Origin: Podospora pseudocomata
Lineage: Eukaryota; Ascomycota; Sordariomycetes; Sordariales; Podosporaceae
Assembly: GCF_035222375.1 (NCBI RefSeq)
Contig: NW_026946365.1
Coordinates: 992,001 to 1,056,000 of the forward strand
Direction: 5' to 3'
DNA length: 64,000 nt
Shown: positions 1 through 11,698 of the stretch, piece by piece
Layout: every line of letters begins with the position of its first letter
Numbering within the stretch: position 1 is the stretch's first letter
Position numbers and translations under genes: made by a program
The notes under the pieces: generated by a model
Databases searched by the model: none
What the model was told of the DNA's origin: nothing
What the model saw: only the letters and a program-made list of their open reading frames with translations

Positions 1-3000
1 TCTTCTGTTGATCCTCGCCGTGCGACTACGACCACCGTTTCGTCAAACTCGGGGGATGGTCCTCGCTCAACCGGAATAACAACCCCAAGAAATTTGGACC
101 TCAGTCGTCTGGCCTCGTTCTTCCGTGACCTCACCAAGCCGTATGAGACGTACCAGTCCAAGTTGACTGAATTACCCGCAAGGGAAAATACGGTAGAGTT
201 TGTTGAGGGCAATCAGCCAACGTCTCCCGTCTCGGGAAGGATCAGGAACCTCACTGGTAATTCCACCGCGTCAACATCCTTGGATACGCGATTCAAGCGC
301 ACTGTGTGCAACATGGAACAACTGCTCCACAAAGCCATGGATTTGGCAAATCAAGCTGTTGACCAAGATGACCACCAATGTCTCGATATGCTTGGAACAG
401 TGGACCATGAAGCAGACTCTCACAATTCTCCACCAAGTGTGCACGAGAGCCTACCTAGCGTCTACGAGTCGAGTGACGATGAACAGCCGCCTCCTCCTCC
501 TCCTCCTCCTCCTCCTCCTCCTCCTCCTGTTCACAAAAGATCGATCGAGAAGGTTGCTACGCCACGTTCTTCGATCAAGAAGCCTCCTCATATCCCCAAA
601 CATCATAGGTCAGCTCCTGGTATGCGCAGTAGGAACGTCAGAATCGAGATTCCCAAGAGGGTCACGAGCCTCAGGAAGCTCAACGCTGGTATGGTGCATG
701 TCCCACTATCAGACCTTCAACGGAGTCGATTTCAGGAGTTGTCGCCCCCAGTGAGCCCGCTCACGCACGCCCCTTCCAGACCAGACGATCACGGCCAGAC
801 AGATTCTCTATCTGAACAAGGCTGCATCTTGATGAGTAGAGGGTCCAAGAAGGTCAAGAAGTGTCGCAGTTGCCGCCGTCTTCCTTTGCTCAACCATCGC
901 TTCAGCTTCTTGTGTGCAAAGGAAGAGGATGTTCCTCTTAAGGATACTCGTTCAAGACCTGATGCCAAGCTGCGACCCGCCGGAAAGTCAATTTCGGGAA
1001 AGATACGAAAATCAAACTCTTGGAGCTTCGATGGTGCTGCTGACCATCGTCCTGATGATTCAATGGAGGACAGTCTGCTCCATGAGACGGATGGAGCTGG
1101 GCCGTCGGCCGAGAGATCATATCCGGCCAAAGATGATCACTTTGAGCAAGATGATCCTCACCCCGAGAATGGTACCGACAGCAGACGTATCAACCTTCGT
1201 GGAAAGGCACACGTCAGTCTCAGAGGCTATCAGGGCTTCAGCCTCGCTCGTGCATATCGACGCCATCCCATTGCTCGCGACTGGTCTACGGTCCGGAAAC
1301 GTTTTGTGGCGACGGTTGCATGCCTGAGTACGGCTGTCATTGGTGTTCTTATCGGCATCTATGCTGGTATGGTGCCTTCGATACAATACATGATTGCTGA
1401 CCTGCAACACTACGCCATTCTCGGCAATGTTTTCTTCTACATTGGTCTCGCCATCCCCAGCTTCTTCTTCTGGCCGTTACCTCTTCTTCATGGCCGGAAG
1501 CCCTACATCCTGTCGAGTTTGGTCTTGGCTATGCCTCTCCTTTTTCCTCAGGCCATCACGGTTAGCCAGCCTCGGTCACCCTACGTCAGCACCTGGAGAT
1601 GGGCTCTGTTGAGTTCTCGTGCCTTCATGGGCCTTACCCTGGGCTTTGCTAGCATGAACTTTCACTCCGTATTGACTGATCTGTTTGGGGCTTCGTTGAT
1701 GAGCGGCAACCCGCACCAAGAGATTGTTGACAAGCATGACGTGCGAAGACACGGAGGAGGTATGGGTGCTTGGTTGGGGCTCTGGACATGGTGCTACACT
1801 GGCTCTCTTGGAATTGGGTTCTTGCTTGGGGCCGTCATCATTGACAGCGCAAACCCATCATGGGGATTCTACGTCAGCATCATCCTCATCATGTTCATCC
1901 TTCTTTTGAATGTTGTCTGTCCCGAAGTCCGACGCTCCCCGTTCAGGAGATCCGTGGCTGAGGTCAGAAACGGCAACCGGGTTTCGAGAAGGGTGGCCCG
2001 AGGGGAGGTCATGATGCATCGTGTCAAGGATGGTCCTACATGGTGGGGGCAAGAGGTGTACCATGGCATCTTGTTGTCGCTGGAGATGCTTCGGCAGCCT
2101 GGCTTTCTCATCATTGCGCTCTACACGGGATGGATCTACGCCCAGGTCGTCCTCATCATTGTTCTCCTGGGTGCCTTGACATCGAGGTCATACCAGTTGA
2201 GGTCACCGTTTGTTGGTCTCTGTGTCGCTTTCATTTCGTTCGGTGCTTTGGTGGCCATCCCGTTCCAAAAGGCGAACTTATTTTCTCGGGGTCGCCACCA
2301 CCAGCAACAGTCAAATGAGGATACATTCGACAAGAAATTCTCATGGACGTCTCACCTGTTGAGGCGGACAATTGTTTGCTTGGTGTTGCCTCTTGTGGGA
2401 GTCGCCTACACATTTGCCTCGACCGGCCCTCCGGTTCCTCTTGAAATCCCTACACTATTCGCTACGATGATTGGTTTGCTCTCGGGTCTCGCCATCTCAG
2501 AATGCAACGGCTTGATCATGGAGACATTTGACACTTCGGATCTTCACCCGGGAATGACTGGCCGGCCGCGTGGTGCCTCCAACAAGTCATCCAAACGCAC
2601 CAACTACTCGTCTTTTCCCCGCGTCACAGCCGGGTTTGCAGTGTGCCACACGATTGGGTTTGTCCTGGCAGCTGTGGCTACGGCAGTGGGAGGTAATCTG
2701 CAGCGAAACCTCGGTCAGCAAGCTGCAACTGGTGTCGTTGCCGGTATTCTGTTGATCCTGACGCTCCTTCTCCTCGCGGTTCTCATTCGCTTCAAAGATG
2801 TGCAAATCATTCCAGTTTCCAAGAATCTCGAGATGGAGAAGTGGGAGAAGTACCGCAGAGAGAGCATCCGCCGTCGCTCTGAAGTGTCCGCACCTGCCAA
2901 ACAAAACACCATGACGGACGCAGAGATGTGGCGGCCTCTTCTCATGGGCAATCCCTCGAGCCGCATGCGCCGTGTCAACATTCTTGAGCTGGGGTCCATG

Positions 3001-3615
3001 AGTCGGTGGACAGAGATTCGCAAGAAGAACCGTCTGATTGATGAGACGTCAGCTCATCTCAACCGTGCTGCTCTCGAGTCGGCAGCTACAGCCCTTGAGG
3101 AGACAACCACTGATCTTGTCCGTCGTGTCAGCAGCCGGAGGAACAACCGGAGCCCTCCGCCACGGAGGTTTTTCACTGGCAGCCCTGGCCCTTCGGGGGT
3201 AGCGAGAAGTGAGAGTCCCATACAGCGGGCTGGGATGACGCCAAAGGCTATGGAGCTTGATTCCTTTATTGTGGTCAGACAACCACCTGTTGCTGCTACT
3301 GCTGTTCCGGCGAGTCCATCGCCACTTCCGGGCCATTCCAAGACGAGAGGCGCCGGTGATGACTTTATGGAGCGGGAGTGTGTCATGGGGCAGACGGTGA
3401 AGGAGGAAGAAAATGAGAATGGGGATGGGGCGCTGTTTGAGTCGAGTGATTTTTTGAGTTCGTCGGATGACCAGAAGGATGTTGTTGGGCGTGGTCGTGC
3501 GGAGATCAAGGGCAAGTTTGATGATATGGGACATCAAGGTCATGGTCATCTGAGTCATTTTCAGGAGGAGGAGAGCGAGGGGAGGAGGAATGGGAATGAG
3601 ATTCAAAGGAAGTGA
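1..3615 (+). CDS. Large MFS-type membrane transporter (5' end outside window)
   Basis: The reading frame is open from base 1 to the TGA at 3613-3615, with no intron visible, so the true start lies left of the window; the TTG at 94 is only an internal codon. About 430 residues of polar, probably cytosolic N-terminal tail come first. This tail includes 13 consecutive prolines (about 487-528) and basic stretches. A membrane domain (about 1295-2805) follows with roughly 12 hydrophobic segments, a long cytosolic loop in the middle, and an HGRKP motif at the end of an early helix that resembles the MFS loop 2-3 signature. A long charged tail ends the protein. This layout fits the oversized major facilitator superfamily proteins of filamentous fungi. 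The substrate cannot be told from sequence. MFS membership is inferred from topology and the HGRKP motif. Confidence 0.75.
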   Translation, partial: SSVDPRRATTTTVSSNSGDGPRSTGITTPRNLDLSRLASFFRDLTKPYETYQSKLTELPARENTVEFVEGNQPTSPVSGRIRNLTGNSTASTSLDTRFKRTVCNMEQLLHKAMDLANQAVDQDDHQCLDMLGTVDHEADSHNSPPSVHESLPSVYESSDDEQPPPPPPPPPPPPPPVHKRSIEKVATPRSSIKKPPHIPKHHRSAPGMRSRNVRIEIPKRVTSLRKLNAGMVHVPLSDLQRSRFQELSPPVSPLTHAPSRPDDHGQTDSLSEQGCILMSRGSKKVKKCRSCRRLPLLNHRFSFLCAKEEDVPLKDTRSRPDAKLRPAGKSISGKIRKSNSWSFDGAADHRPDDSMEDSLLHETDGAGPSAERSYPAKDDHFEQDDPHPENGTDSRRINLRGKAHVSLRGYQGFSLARAYRRHPIARDWSTVRKRFVATVACLSTAVIGVLIGIYAGMVPSIQYMIADLQHYAILGNVFFYIGLAIPSFFFWPLPLLHGRKPYILSSLVLAMPLLFPQAITVSQPRSPYVSTWRWALLSSRAFMGLTLGFASMNFHSVLTDLFGASLMSGNPHQEIVDKHDVRRHGGGMGAWLGLWTWCYTGSLGIGFLLGAVIIDSANPSWGFYVSIILIMFILLLNVVCPEVRRSPFRRSVAEVRNGNRVSRRVARGEVMMHRVKDGPTWWGQEVYHGILLSLEMLRQPGFLIIALYTGWIYAQVVLIIVLLGALTSRSYQLRSPFVGLCVAFISFGALVAIPFQKANLFSRGRHHQQQSNEDTFDKKFSWTSHLLRRTIVCLVLPLVGVAYTFASTGPPVPLEIPTLFATMIGLLSGLAISECNGLIMETFDTSDLHPGMTGRPRGASNKSSKRTNYSSFPRVTAGFAVCHTIGFVLAAVATAVGGNLQRNLGQQAATGVVAGILLILTLLLLAVLIRFKDVQIIPVSKNLEMEKWEKYRRESIRRRSEVSAPAKQNTMTDAEMWRPLLMGNPSSRMRRVNILELGSMSRWTEIRKKNRLIDETSAHLNRAALESAATALEETTTDLVRRVSSRRNNRSPPPRRFFTGSPGPSGVARSESPIQRAGMTPKAMELDSFIVVRQPPVAATAVPASPSPLPGHSKTRGAGDDFMERECVMGQTVKEEENENGDGALFESSDFLSSSDDQKDVVGRGRAEIKGKFDDMGHQGHGHLSHFQEEESEGRRNGNEIQRK

Positions 3616-3841
3616 AGACTGTCAGAAGGGGGTAGAGATTTTGTGATTTTATGGCCCTAGATTAGGTACCTCTATAAGTCATGCTCACACTTTCACGTTT
3701 TGTTTGGGAGTTGAAGAACCTGTTGCCTGGCCATGAAGTGTGCTCGTCAGGTTGCTCCTTCCCTTCAGAGCTGTTGTGGCTGCTGCTGGTCCATTCATGC
3801 TCACCCAACGTGGAAAGAGGAAGGAGTGAACCAGTGGTTTA

Positions 3842-3883
3842 GGTTGGATGACAAGGAAGTGGACCACATATGGATGTGGCCCA
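3842..3883 (+). repeat. Left terminal inverted repeat of the Fot1-like element
   Basis: Begins GGTTGGATGAC directly after the TA at 3840-3841. It pairs with the reverse complement of 5755-5796 at 37 of 42 positions (three transitions, two transversions). Confidence 0.92.
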
Positions 3884-4040
3884 GGTAGGTTTGAACTACC
3901 CAAGCCATCTACCCACATTAAACCCTCCACAACCCTGGACCTCCGAAAGCCCCCCGATATCAACACACACTTTATATTCCACCCACAGAGACCAAAAATG
4001 AAGCTTTTCTTTTACTTTTTTTTGCTCCAGGTACCCACCA

Positions 4041-5642
4041 ATGGCCAAATATACCGAGGAGGATGTTAAAAATGCCTAGAAAAACATTGCTGCTGGTATA
4101 AGCCAGCGAAAAGCGTCCAACAAGCACGGGATTCCACGTTCCACCCTGAAGCACCGCATTGATGGTACCCTACCAAGGAACCTTGCCCATGAAAACCAAC
4201 AGCGACTTTCTCACGGCCAAGAAGACCTCATTGTTCAATGGATCCTTCGTCAGGAAAGCCTTGGCTACGCTCCCACCCATGCCAATGTGAAGGCTTTAGC
4301 GGCCAGTTTACTGGCTGAACAAGGCGATCCCAACCCCCTTGGCAAGCACTGGGTATCCCACTTTATTGGCCGTTATCCCGATATTAAAACAAAGGTTGGA
4401 AAGAAAATTGACTACGCCAGAGTCAACGAAGATACCCCGGAGAATATCAACAAGTTCTTTGACCTATATTCCACCGTTGACTGGACCATGCCTAGGCACA
4501 GGTATAACCACAATGAGGTGGGTATAATGGAAGGCCAGGGAGAAAACGGCTTGGTTATTGGGTCTTCGAAGCGGGACAAGAAGTCTGTATACGTTAAACA
4601 GAACGGAAGAAGGACCTGGACCACCATACTTGAGTGTATCTCACAAGACGGGAGAGTCCTCCCCCCCGGGGTCATCTTCAAAGGCAAAGACCTTCAAAAG
4701 CAGTGGTTTAAGGACCAATTGAACAAGGACTGGTATGTGGCTGTATCAGAGAACGGCTGGATCAGCAATAACCTTACCGTTGGTTGGCTTAAAGAGGTCT
4801 TTATACCAAGGACTGAACCTGAGGATCCATCAGAACCCCGTCTTCTTATTTGTGATGGCCATGGCTCACATACCACTGACGACTTCATGATCCGGTGCTA
4901 CAGGAGCAATATTTACCTTCTTTTCCTGCCCCCCCACTGCTCTCACGTCCTTCAACCCCTTGACATTGGTTGCTTTTCCAGTGTAAAGAAGGCGTATAAG
5001 AGGCTTGTGGCTGTGAACGACGCCCTCACCAACTGTACGCCTAACGGCAAGGTCGACTTGGTCCGGCTGTATGACCTTGCCCGCAAGCAGGGCTTTAGGA
5101 AAGAAAATATTGCCGGCGGCTGGCGTGGGACAGGATTATGGCCCATACGTAGGCGCAAACCGCTCTTTTCAAGCCAGGTGGTAGTCCCTGTGGTGCCGTT
5201 GGATCTCTCTTCAAAAACACCTACTTTCCATACCGTGGGGGATTCCCAGGTGGCCAAGAAGGTCAGGGACCTACTCAAGAACCATACACCGGCCGGAAAA
5301 CGGCTTGCGGCAAGGACTCTCACCAGTACTATACTCACACTGAGATCTGAGGCATCCATCCACAAAGCTAATGCGGCAAGGCACCAACAGAACGCCCAGA
5401 AGGCCCAGGAAGCAAGAAAAAGGCGCAAGTTGAATAGAGAAGACTCGAATTCCAAGTTTGTGAGGCTCTGTGAACTGGAAGAGGCCCGCATTGAAGGGAG
5501 GGTGGTGGAGGAAGAAGTGGTAGCCAAGGAGGATGTGGAGCAGCCAGAGCCAGGCCAGCCTGTGCGGCGCAGCGCACGTCATCGGGTTGAAACCAGGCGC
5601 AAGCGAGAAGCAGATGCAATGTCTGACTCTGACAGTGATTGA
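4041..5642 (+). pseudogene. Fot1/pogo-family transposase, broken
   Basis: From the ATG at 4041 the frame runs to the TGA ending at 5642 (534 codons, close to the 542 residues of Fot1), interrupted only by a TAG at codon 13 (4077-4079). CAG to TAG is a CpA-to-TpA change, the RIP signature. The N-terminus holds a psq/CENP-B-type helix-turn-helix (SQRKASNKHGIPRSTLKHRI), followed by the DDE_1 catalytic domain. The second and third acidic residues are visible in LLICDGHGSH and LQPLDIGCF. The first should be in an N-x-D-E-x-G motif but reads YNHNEVG, so the catalytic Asp appears replaced by Asn. No in-frame ATG occurs between codon 13 and the catalytic domain, so a functional product is unlikely. 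A lysine/arginine-rich tail ends the protein. Confidence 0.9.
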
Positions 5643-5754
5643 GCTACATTTTGGTATAACTCCCATAGAAATTGACCCAATATTAATCTTGTTGTGGCCA
5701 GTGTGATCATTCAGGGGTAATCTCAACAAGGTTGTGTGGCTGGTGTGGTGGTGG

Positions 5755-5796
5755 TGGACCAGATCCACATGTGGTCCATTTCCTGGTCATCCAACC
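5755..5796 (-). repeat. Right terminal inverted repeat of the Fot1-like element
   Basis: Mirror of 3842-3883, ending CATCCAACC immediately before the TA at 5797-5798. Its inner part contains a small palindrome (TGGACCA ... TGGTCCA) of its own. Confidence 0.92.
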
Positions 5797-5868
5797 TATA
5801 TATTAGGTCAACCATGTACTTTCCAACAGCAGCTCTGATAATCCAGCCAGGGCGCCACTTATGTGGTC

Positions 5869-6046
5869 AGGACAAATGGTCAGATTGGAGGAGCTACTGT
5901 TACCGCCCCCCCCCGTCCCCCCGCCGGGAGTTTGCAACTGATAGCTCCCGAGTTCGATTCCGAAGTAAACCCACCGAGGGTTTCGTAGCCGGCCACCCTC
6001 AAGGGTTGGCCGGTGAGCTTTTGCTTTATTTATTTATTTTGTGATT
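5869..6046 (+). repeat. Possible tRNA-derived SINE fragment
   Basis: A B-box-like AGTTCGATTCC (5951-5961) follows a weak A-box-like TGGTCAGATTGG (about 5876-5887). Between them, CGGGAG ... CTCCCG forms a hairpin arm. Downstream is a strong inverted repeat (GCCGGCCACCCT / AGGGTTGGCCGG) and then a TTTATTTATTT run that could be a SINE tail. No target duplication was found and there is no second copy in the window, so this is a weak call; it could be a decayed tRNA relic. Confidence 0.3.
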
Positions 6047-9000
6047 TTTTTGCGATTTCATTTATTTATTGTGGTTGTTGTGTAGTTGCCTAGGTGGGTG
6101 GATACCTATCACGTGGAATGGGACGATGAGACTTGCTTTGTGTGTATGGTGGAAAGTTTGAGAAGGGGTTTGTTTACTTTGTGATGAGGGTATTTTGAGA
6201 GAAGAGCGAAGGTCTTGTGATCCCTCCATCTCTCTTTTATTGCTCTCTTTGATTGAGCAGTCCATCCATCTGCCTTTTGATCTGGTCCGTGACAGGGCCA
6301 ACCTTTTGCTCTTGAACAACTTCATAGTAGGTGGTAGCCCTTTGTTTACATAGCTACTCCTAACCGTGGTCTGTGGTAAGGTTTTGTTGGTTTGGCAAAC
6401 CACCACGTAAGCTTGTGGTTCAAGCAACGTTTCATGTATTCATTCAGACCCTGCCATCATCTCCAAGGATAGACAGATGGGCCATGATATCACCCTTCCT
6501 TTTCACTTGGTACGTTTCAACACACACTGTGTAGAGCTAGTTCGCCAAATGTACCTTCTAGTCACTACACGCTGAGTAAGAGAGAGGGATTCAGACGCCA
6601 GAGTTGAACAGCATGAAGCTAACATCTGCTCACACAATGACAAATTGGCCATGTGTAAACAGGCAAAACGCTCATTCGTTCATCTCGAGTAAGCAAGCAA
6701 GCGAGCTGGTTCAGGGAGCTAGGTATAGTACACCGCATCTTTGGTCTTGGTCTCGTCTTGGTCCTAGGTTTGGTTGGTTGTCTTTGTTCTTCCCTTCTTT
6801 CTCCATGCGGTGTGTCGTGTCTGGTATGCCATGCCATGCCTCTAGGGTCCTCATGATCGAGTCCAAACGATCGGAAGGGGTCCAACGTCCGTTCACGCCC
6901 ATGTGTTGTTGCGTCTGCTGTGTCCCCCCCTTTTTCTTTCCAGCCCCTGATGTTGTCGTCAGCTTGCATTCAGCGATTTCTTTCAGGGTCCAAGTTTTTT
7001 TTTTTTCCCACCCTCTGGCCGGGCTGGCCTGGTTGGACTTGAGAGTTCGATCGATCTGGGATTTTAGGCAGGGTCCCTCACATCAAGTGGGCATGTCGTC
7101 ATTGACCCTTGAATTTATCAAGGACGACCCTTGGGCTTGACATTCTCATGTTGAGTGGGAGGGGGAAATCCAGGAATCCCATCATCCCGCCCGGTTCCAC
7201 TAGGGACTGGCTTCCCTTGACTTGGCTGATTGGGTGTTAGGGATGAGATCTGAACCTTGGCTGCTGCAAGATCAAGGTTATATCGGTCCCGTTCATGGGG
7301 ACACGAGGTGCGAGAAAGGCCACGAGGAGCTTGTGCCTGTGTATCGTGTTAGGTGTGATGAGGGTGGTTGACTGGACCCTAGGTGCAGATGAGGGTGGTC
7401 AGGTACGACTCTTACACGACAGTGTCAAGGGGTTTTCGAGTCGGTCTTTTGGCTTTGAACTCGGCGATGAGAGGGGGAGGGAGGGGGGGATCCTTGTGAT
7501 GATTTTCTGTTGAGAGGCATGTTGATACGTACGATTTTCAGGGTCTGAGACTTGCAAGCGGTGTCAGGGGCAGGATGGGATACGACGGGGGAGCAGGCCG
7601 AGTGGTGGTGGTTGACGTTGTTGTGATAATGGAATGTGTTGCTCAGCTTGGCAGGGTTCGAAGACGAGGGCGAGGAGGGGGCCCGGGACGTGCTAGATGA
7701 CGGTGGCAAACCTCCCGGAATGAAGTCGTATATAATGGGCAGGAACGGCCTCGATGCTCCTTCTCCCCAACGGATCGGACGGCTTGGCTTCTGAAAGGTA
7801 GGATTACGGAAAGAGCGATGCTTCTCCTGCCGTCATTGACAGCTGAGGTTGGATTCTAAGCCGTGTATTACTCATCAGCAGAGGCTAGAAACCGGAGGTC
7901 CCTTCTTGCAGTCGATAAGGCCGCACGCGAGTATCACATTGTGACATGCATCCTGTCGTACACCTTGTGTGAGGTTGTACACACACAAGGCCACACGGTC
8001 AATCAATGGCATCTAAAAACGCCCTCGCGGGGATTCGAAAAAGTCGGATCCTTGGCCTTGTTTATGGTTGTAACACCGCCATCGGAGTGTTCTAGAAGAT
8101 GAGCAGCGTGGAGGTTTATTGGGTGCGGTTCGGATCTGGATATCTAATACTGCCTGAAACTGTTGTCAGATATTGCAGCGGCAAGTCAACGGCTAGGTAG
8201 GCATGCACGAATTTCCTATCAGAGCTTGTTCTATTCGATCAAGTCTATCACTGGTTGATCATAAGTGCCAACCATCCATCCAGAACCTCATAACACCATG
8301 ACTCCCTCGAGTAAACATCCCTCACTTGACAACAGCAGGGACCTACCTGTCAAAACTGCACCCTCCCGCGGCCCGATCTTCGCATGCCAAAGAAATAGAA
8401 ACCCATGTTCACATTTCCTTGGTTTTTGTAAACTTTCCCAGTCAGTCCGGGTCTTTGGATCCGGCCTCTCGTTCCCCAGCTCACCCGCCGCGCCCGTCAG
8501 TCAAAGCCGTTGTTTTACTCTGACCCGAACCACACTGGAGTGCATATGTCTGATCCAGATCCAGGGACGCATTACCCGTCCGCTTCCCAGAGCCGATCCG
8601 GGCAATTTGTTTCAATCTTTGGGATCGAGCGGCTCTTGGGGGTGCTTTTGAGACATATTATCGATTTAGACCGCCTTTTAGACGTCAGTTGTATTTTTTC
8701 TTTTTCTTGCTTTCGGGGGATGCCTCAAACTTGGACACTCACGATACATACGACAAAGACAATACAACCATTTCGTTCACCGACATGGTAGACAGGGCAG
8801 ACAAGCCAAAACACAAGAGAGGACCACAACAGAAAAGACAGCTTCTGGACCAGAGCAGAAACACCACATTAGCCAGCAGCGGTGTGTTTGGAATCGGATC
8901 TGCTTGGCTCCCTGGAATACATGTGCATAGGGTCCAGGCAAAGCCAAACCGCCGATACGTACTCTGCAGCTGGGACCGTCTCCCAGCTTTCCTGCGAAGA

Positions 9001-10125
9001 GTTTCTGGAAGCCTTGTCAGCCTGCAAAGGAAAGGCAACCCGTCGAGCTTAACAGCGTCTTCCCTTGCGTCCCATGACACGAGCCTGCCATGCTTTCACC
9101 AGTCGTCGGACACAAGCGAGACCCCTTCCAATATGGTAAATGCAGGTTTGTCTTCTTGCTCGCCGTCTTCCATCATGTGTCATTGCGCGCTGATTGAAAC
9201 ACCCTATCTGATAGCTTGTTCGTCCGGTCGAATTTGGACGGCTGATATAGACCAACCTACCACACAGTGTATGCAGGCTGAGCCCCATAGCCAGAACTGA
9301 TATGTGATATCCTTCTCCCTTGGTTCTTGTCTCTTCCTCCTTTCCCGCACCACCAACACGGGAGGGCCAACGGGCAAACAGAAACAAATCGTACGCCTTG
9401 TCATGCGCGCGTGCAGCAGTAGTGACATCTGAGGAGTCCCACTCCCCCTTCACAATCGCAATCGACATCTCGATTCTTCATCTTGCATTATTTGATTTTC
9501 TATTCTCGATCTTACGATTTCACCCCTACCCGCCTTTTCAGCTGAGGGAGTTTGCTTTCCCAGTGGGCGGCTCTATCCCTGACTTGGCAAGCTGCAGATT
9601 GCAGATGCAGCTGAGAGTCAAACTAGTAGCTCTAGATCGAAAAGAAAGTAGAGAAAGGAGGATTGGGTGTTCTAGACTCGAGGAATTGTGTTGGTAGAAG
9701 ACTTCTGAGCTTTCACTCAAGCCGGAGTAAGCGCCGTAAACATATTTCCAAGACTGCAAATGTCTGATGAGTGCATCATCGCCTTCTTCGAGATGATATG
9801 ATGCTCCTGGTACAGTATGTGGGTGCATTTACCCCGGCGGCGTGTTGGTTTTGGCAAGCTTTTTCCTCCATCACCCACACGCCCCCCCAAAATGCGGCTT
9901 TTTTTTTTCTCTTCCCTCCCACTCAATGCATGCAACCGACAAACTCCATCATCCCAGAAGTTCGGTCGGGCAGAAGTGGATGAACTCGGAATGATAGCCT
10001 ACGGCTCGTTGCGAGCACAGTGTGTATTTACTCCACAGATTTCGTGCTATTCCCATTCCTGCGGACCACCACCACTGGGCAGAAACCCCGCACAGTGCAC
10101 CTACCACCCCACAAGCCAGATCTCG

Positions 10126-10133
10126 TGACGTCA
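10126..10133. promoter_or_regulatory. CRE-like palindrome TGACGTCA
   Basis: A perfect cAMP-response-element octamer, the site bound by ATF/CREB-type bZIP factors. It lies far from any called gene, so whether it is used is unknown and chance occurrence is possible. Confidence 0.25.
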
Positions 10134-11642
10134 GTTGACTGACTGTTGCGGTCGAGATTAGCGAGGGGAGGAGGGAGCTTGGCAGGTAGAGGTACTTTGT
10201 TGGCGGGGGCGGTATTAAATTCTCCAATCATACACCTGAGTTGCTTTCATGACAGCAATTCGACTGCGCCGCAGGGTTCAGTCAGCCTTAGGGGGAGGTG
10301 AATGATATCATTGACGATGGATTTAGATGGATGGTTTAGAAGATTAAAGCGGGGGGTGGAAGTGATTGTTGGCTTTGATATCGACAGCTGGACCCTGATC
10401 TGTTGGCCAAACGCTGCTCTCCAACCAGTGCGAGGGGTAACCGTTCCAGCTGTGGGTTACAGATTGGCGCTTGCGAGCAATTCAAAGCTGGAATTCTTGG
10501 GACTAGTGTGTTTAAATGCCAAAACGGGTGTTGTCTGTCGGGCTCCAAGTTTATAGTTAGGCCCCGCCCGCACGCACTGAGTAGCACTCTCAGCCTTGCC
10601 ACAGTGCGGGCGATGGGGGTACCTCGAGGTACACAGCTATCCGGCCGCCGCCCACCAGTCAGCCACCTAGATCGATTTCCCGTTTCTGAGTGGTGAAAAA
10701 AGGGGGGGGTTAAAGATCTGCGACCTGTCGATTGGAGCGGGCGGGCCCTACATGATGGAGGTTTTGACGGGGCCACGCGCGCGTGTGTGGAATCGAGAGA
10801 ACACAAAGTCTGTTGTGTGTTTGGCAGGTGATCGGGTGGGAGTCCAATGAGATCTCGATTAGATATGTAGAGTTTGATTAAGGCAGAGATGTTGGGATTG
10901 GGAGGTAGGTTGACGATGAGGTTTTCGTTTCTTACCCTATGAAAGAAAAATGACAACAAATCGGAAAGACAAAAACCTTCCTGCCAGGTGGGCTGACATT
11001 TTTTTTTTTTTCGCTTGGTGGCAGAGTAGTATGGGGTGGACGAGATTTCTCTCATGTTGCAGCTGGAATGAATTGTGATGATGCAGCTACCCGTTCCTTG
11101 TGTGTCCCAAACCTACACAACCACTCACAAAGCGCAAGCCGATGATTATCCATCCGCTTCGTCTCTCTCCAAAACCAAAGCCCGGTTCTCGGTTCTCCAT
11201 CATTATCGTTTATATTTTTTTTGGGTTGCGGCCGCAGCTCGAGGTCTCTCTCTCTCTCTCTCCGTTTCTTTATCATTGGGTACCAGAAATAGTTGCACAA
11301 TGCTGCCCAAATTTGCCTCCTTTTCTCTCCCTCAACCCGTTCCCGAACCGTGTGTACACACTTCCCGAGCATGTGTTTCGGCCCGGGAAAACGAATGGGT
11401 AAGTGAAGTAAAATCACCTGATGGTCTCGGTCCGACGTAAAGGTAGCTTTCGGTTTCTTCTTTTTAAAGAGGGGGAGGAGAGCAAGCAGTTCCACACCCA
11501 CACCGGCCGGACCGCGGCTTGCACTGACTATGATGAGTTGGCAAACAGGTAAGGTGGACTTGTCAGACCGTTGCACGACCTTTTCTTTTTTGCCTTTTCT
11601 TCTCTCCCTCACTTCCTCGGCTGGGTATTCTTCCGCGGACCG

Positions 11643-11698
11643 GAGGAGGAGGAGGAGGAGGAGGAGGACGACGACGACGACGACGACGAGGACGAGGG
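11643..11698. repeat. GGA/GAC trinucleotide microsatellite
   Basis: About eight GGA units pass into about seven GAC units and then mixed GAG/GAC. It lies in non-coding DNA. Confidence 0.9.

Larger units (their letters stand above)
3842..5796 (+). mobile_element. Fot1/pogo-type DNA transposon, complete but inactive
   Basis: This 1,955-bp Tc1/mariner-superfamily element is bounded by imperfect 42-bp terminal inverted repeats (3842-3883 and 5755-5796, 37 of 42 matching) and flanked by TA dinucleotides at 3840-3841 and 5797-5798, the expected target duplication. Length, TIR size and TA target match Fot1 of Fusarium closely. It encodes one pogo-type transposase (4041-5642) on the plus strand. It sits about 230 bp beyond the stop codon of the MFS gene, so it may lie in or near that gene's 3' UTR. 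Five TIR mismatches and a damaged transposase say it is not recent. Confidence 0.93.

Noticed and set aside
6604-7140. 178-codon plus-strand frame in the gene desert
   Set aside because: Contains homopolymer-coded stretches and no family resemblance.
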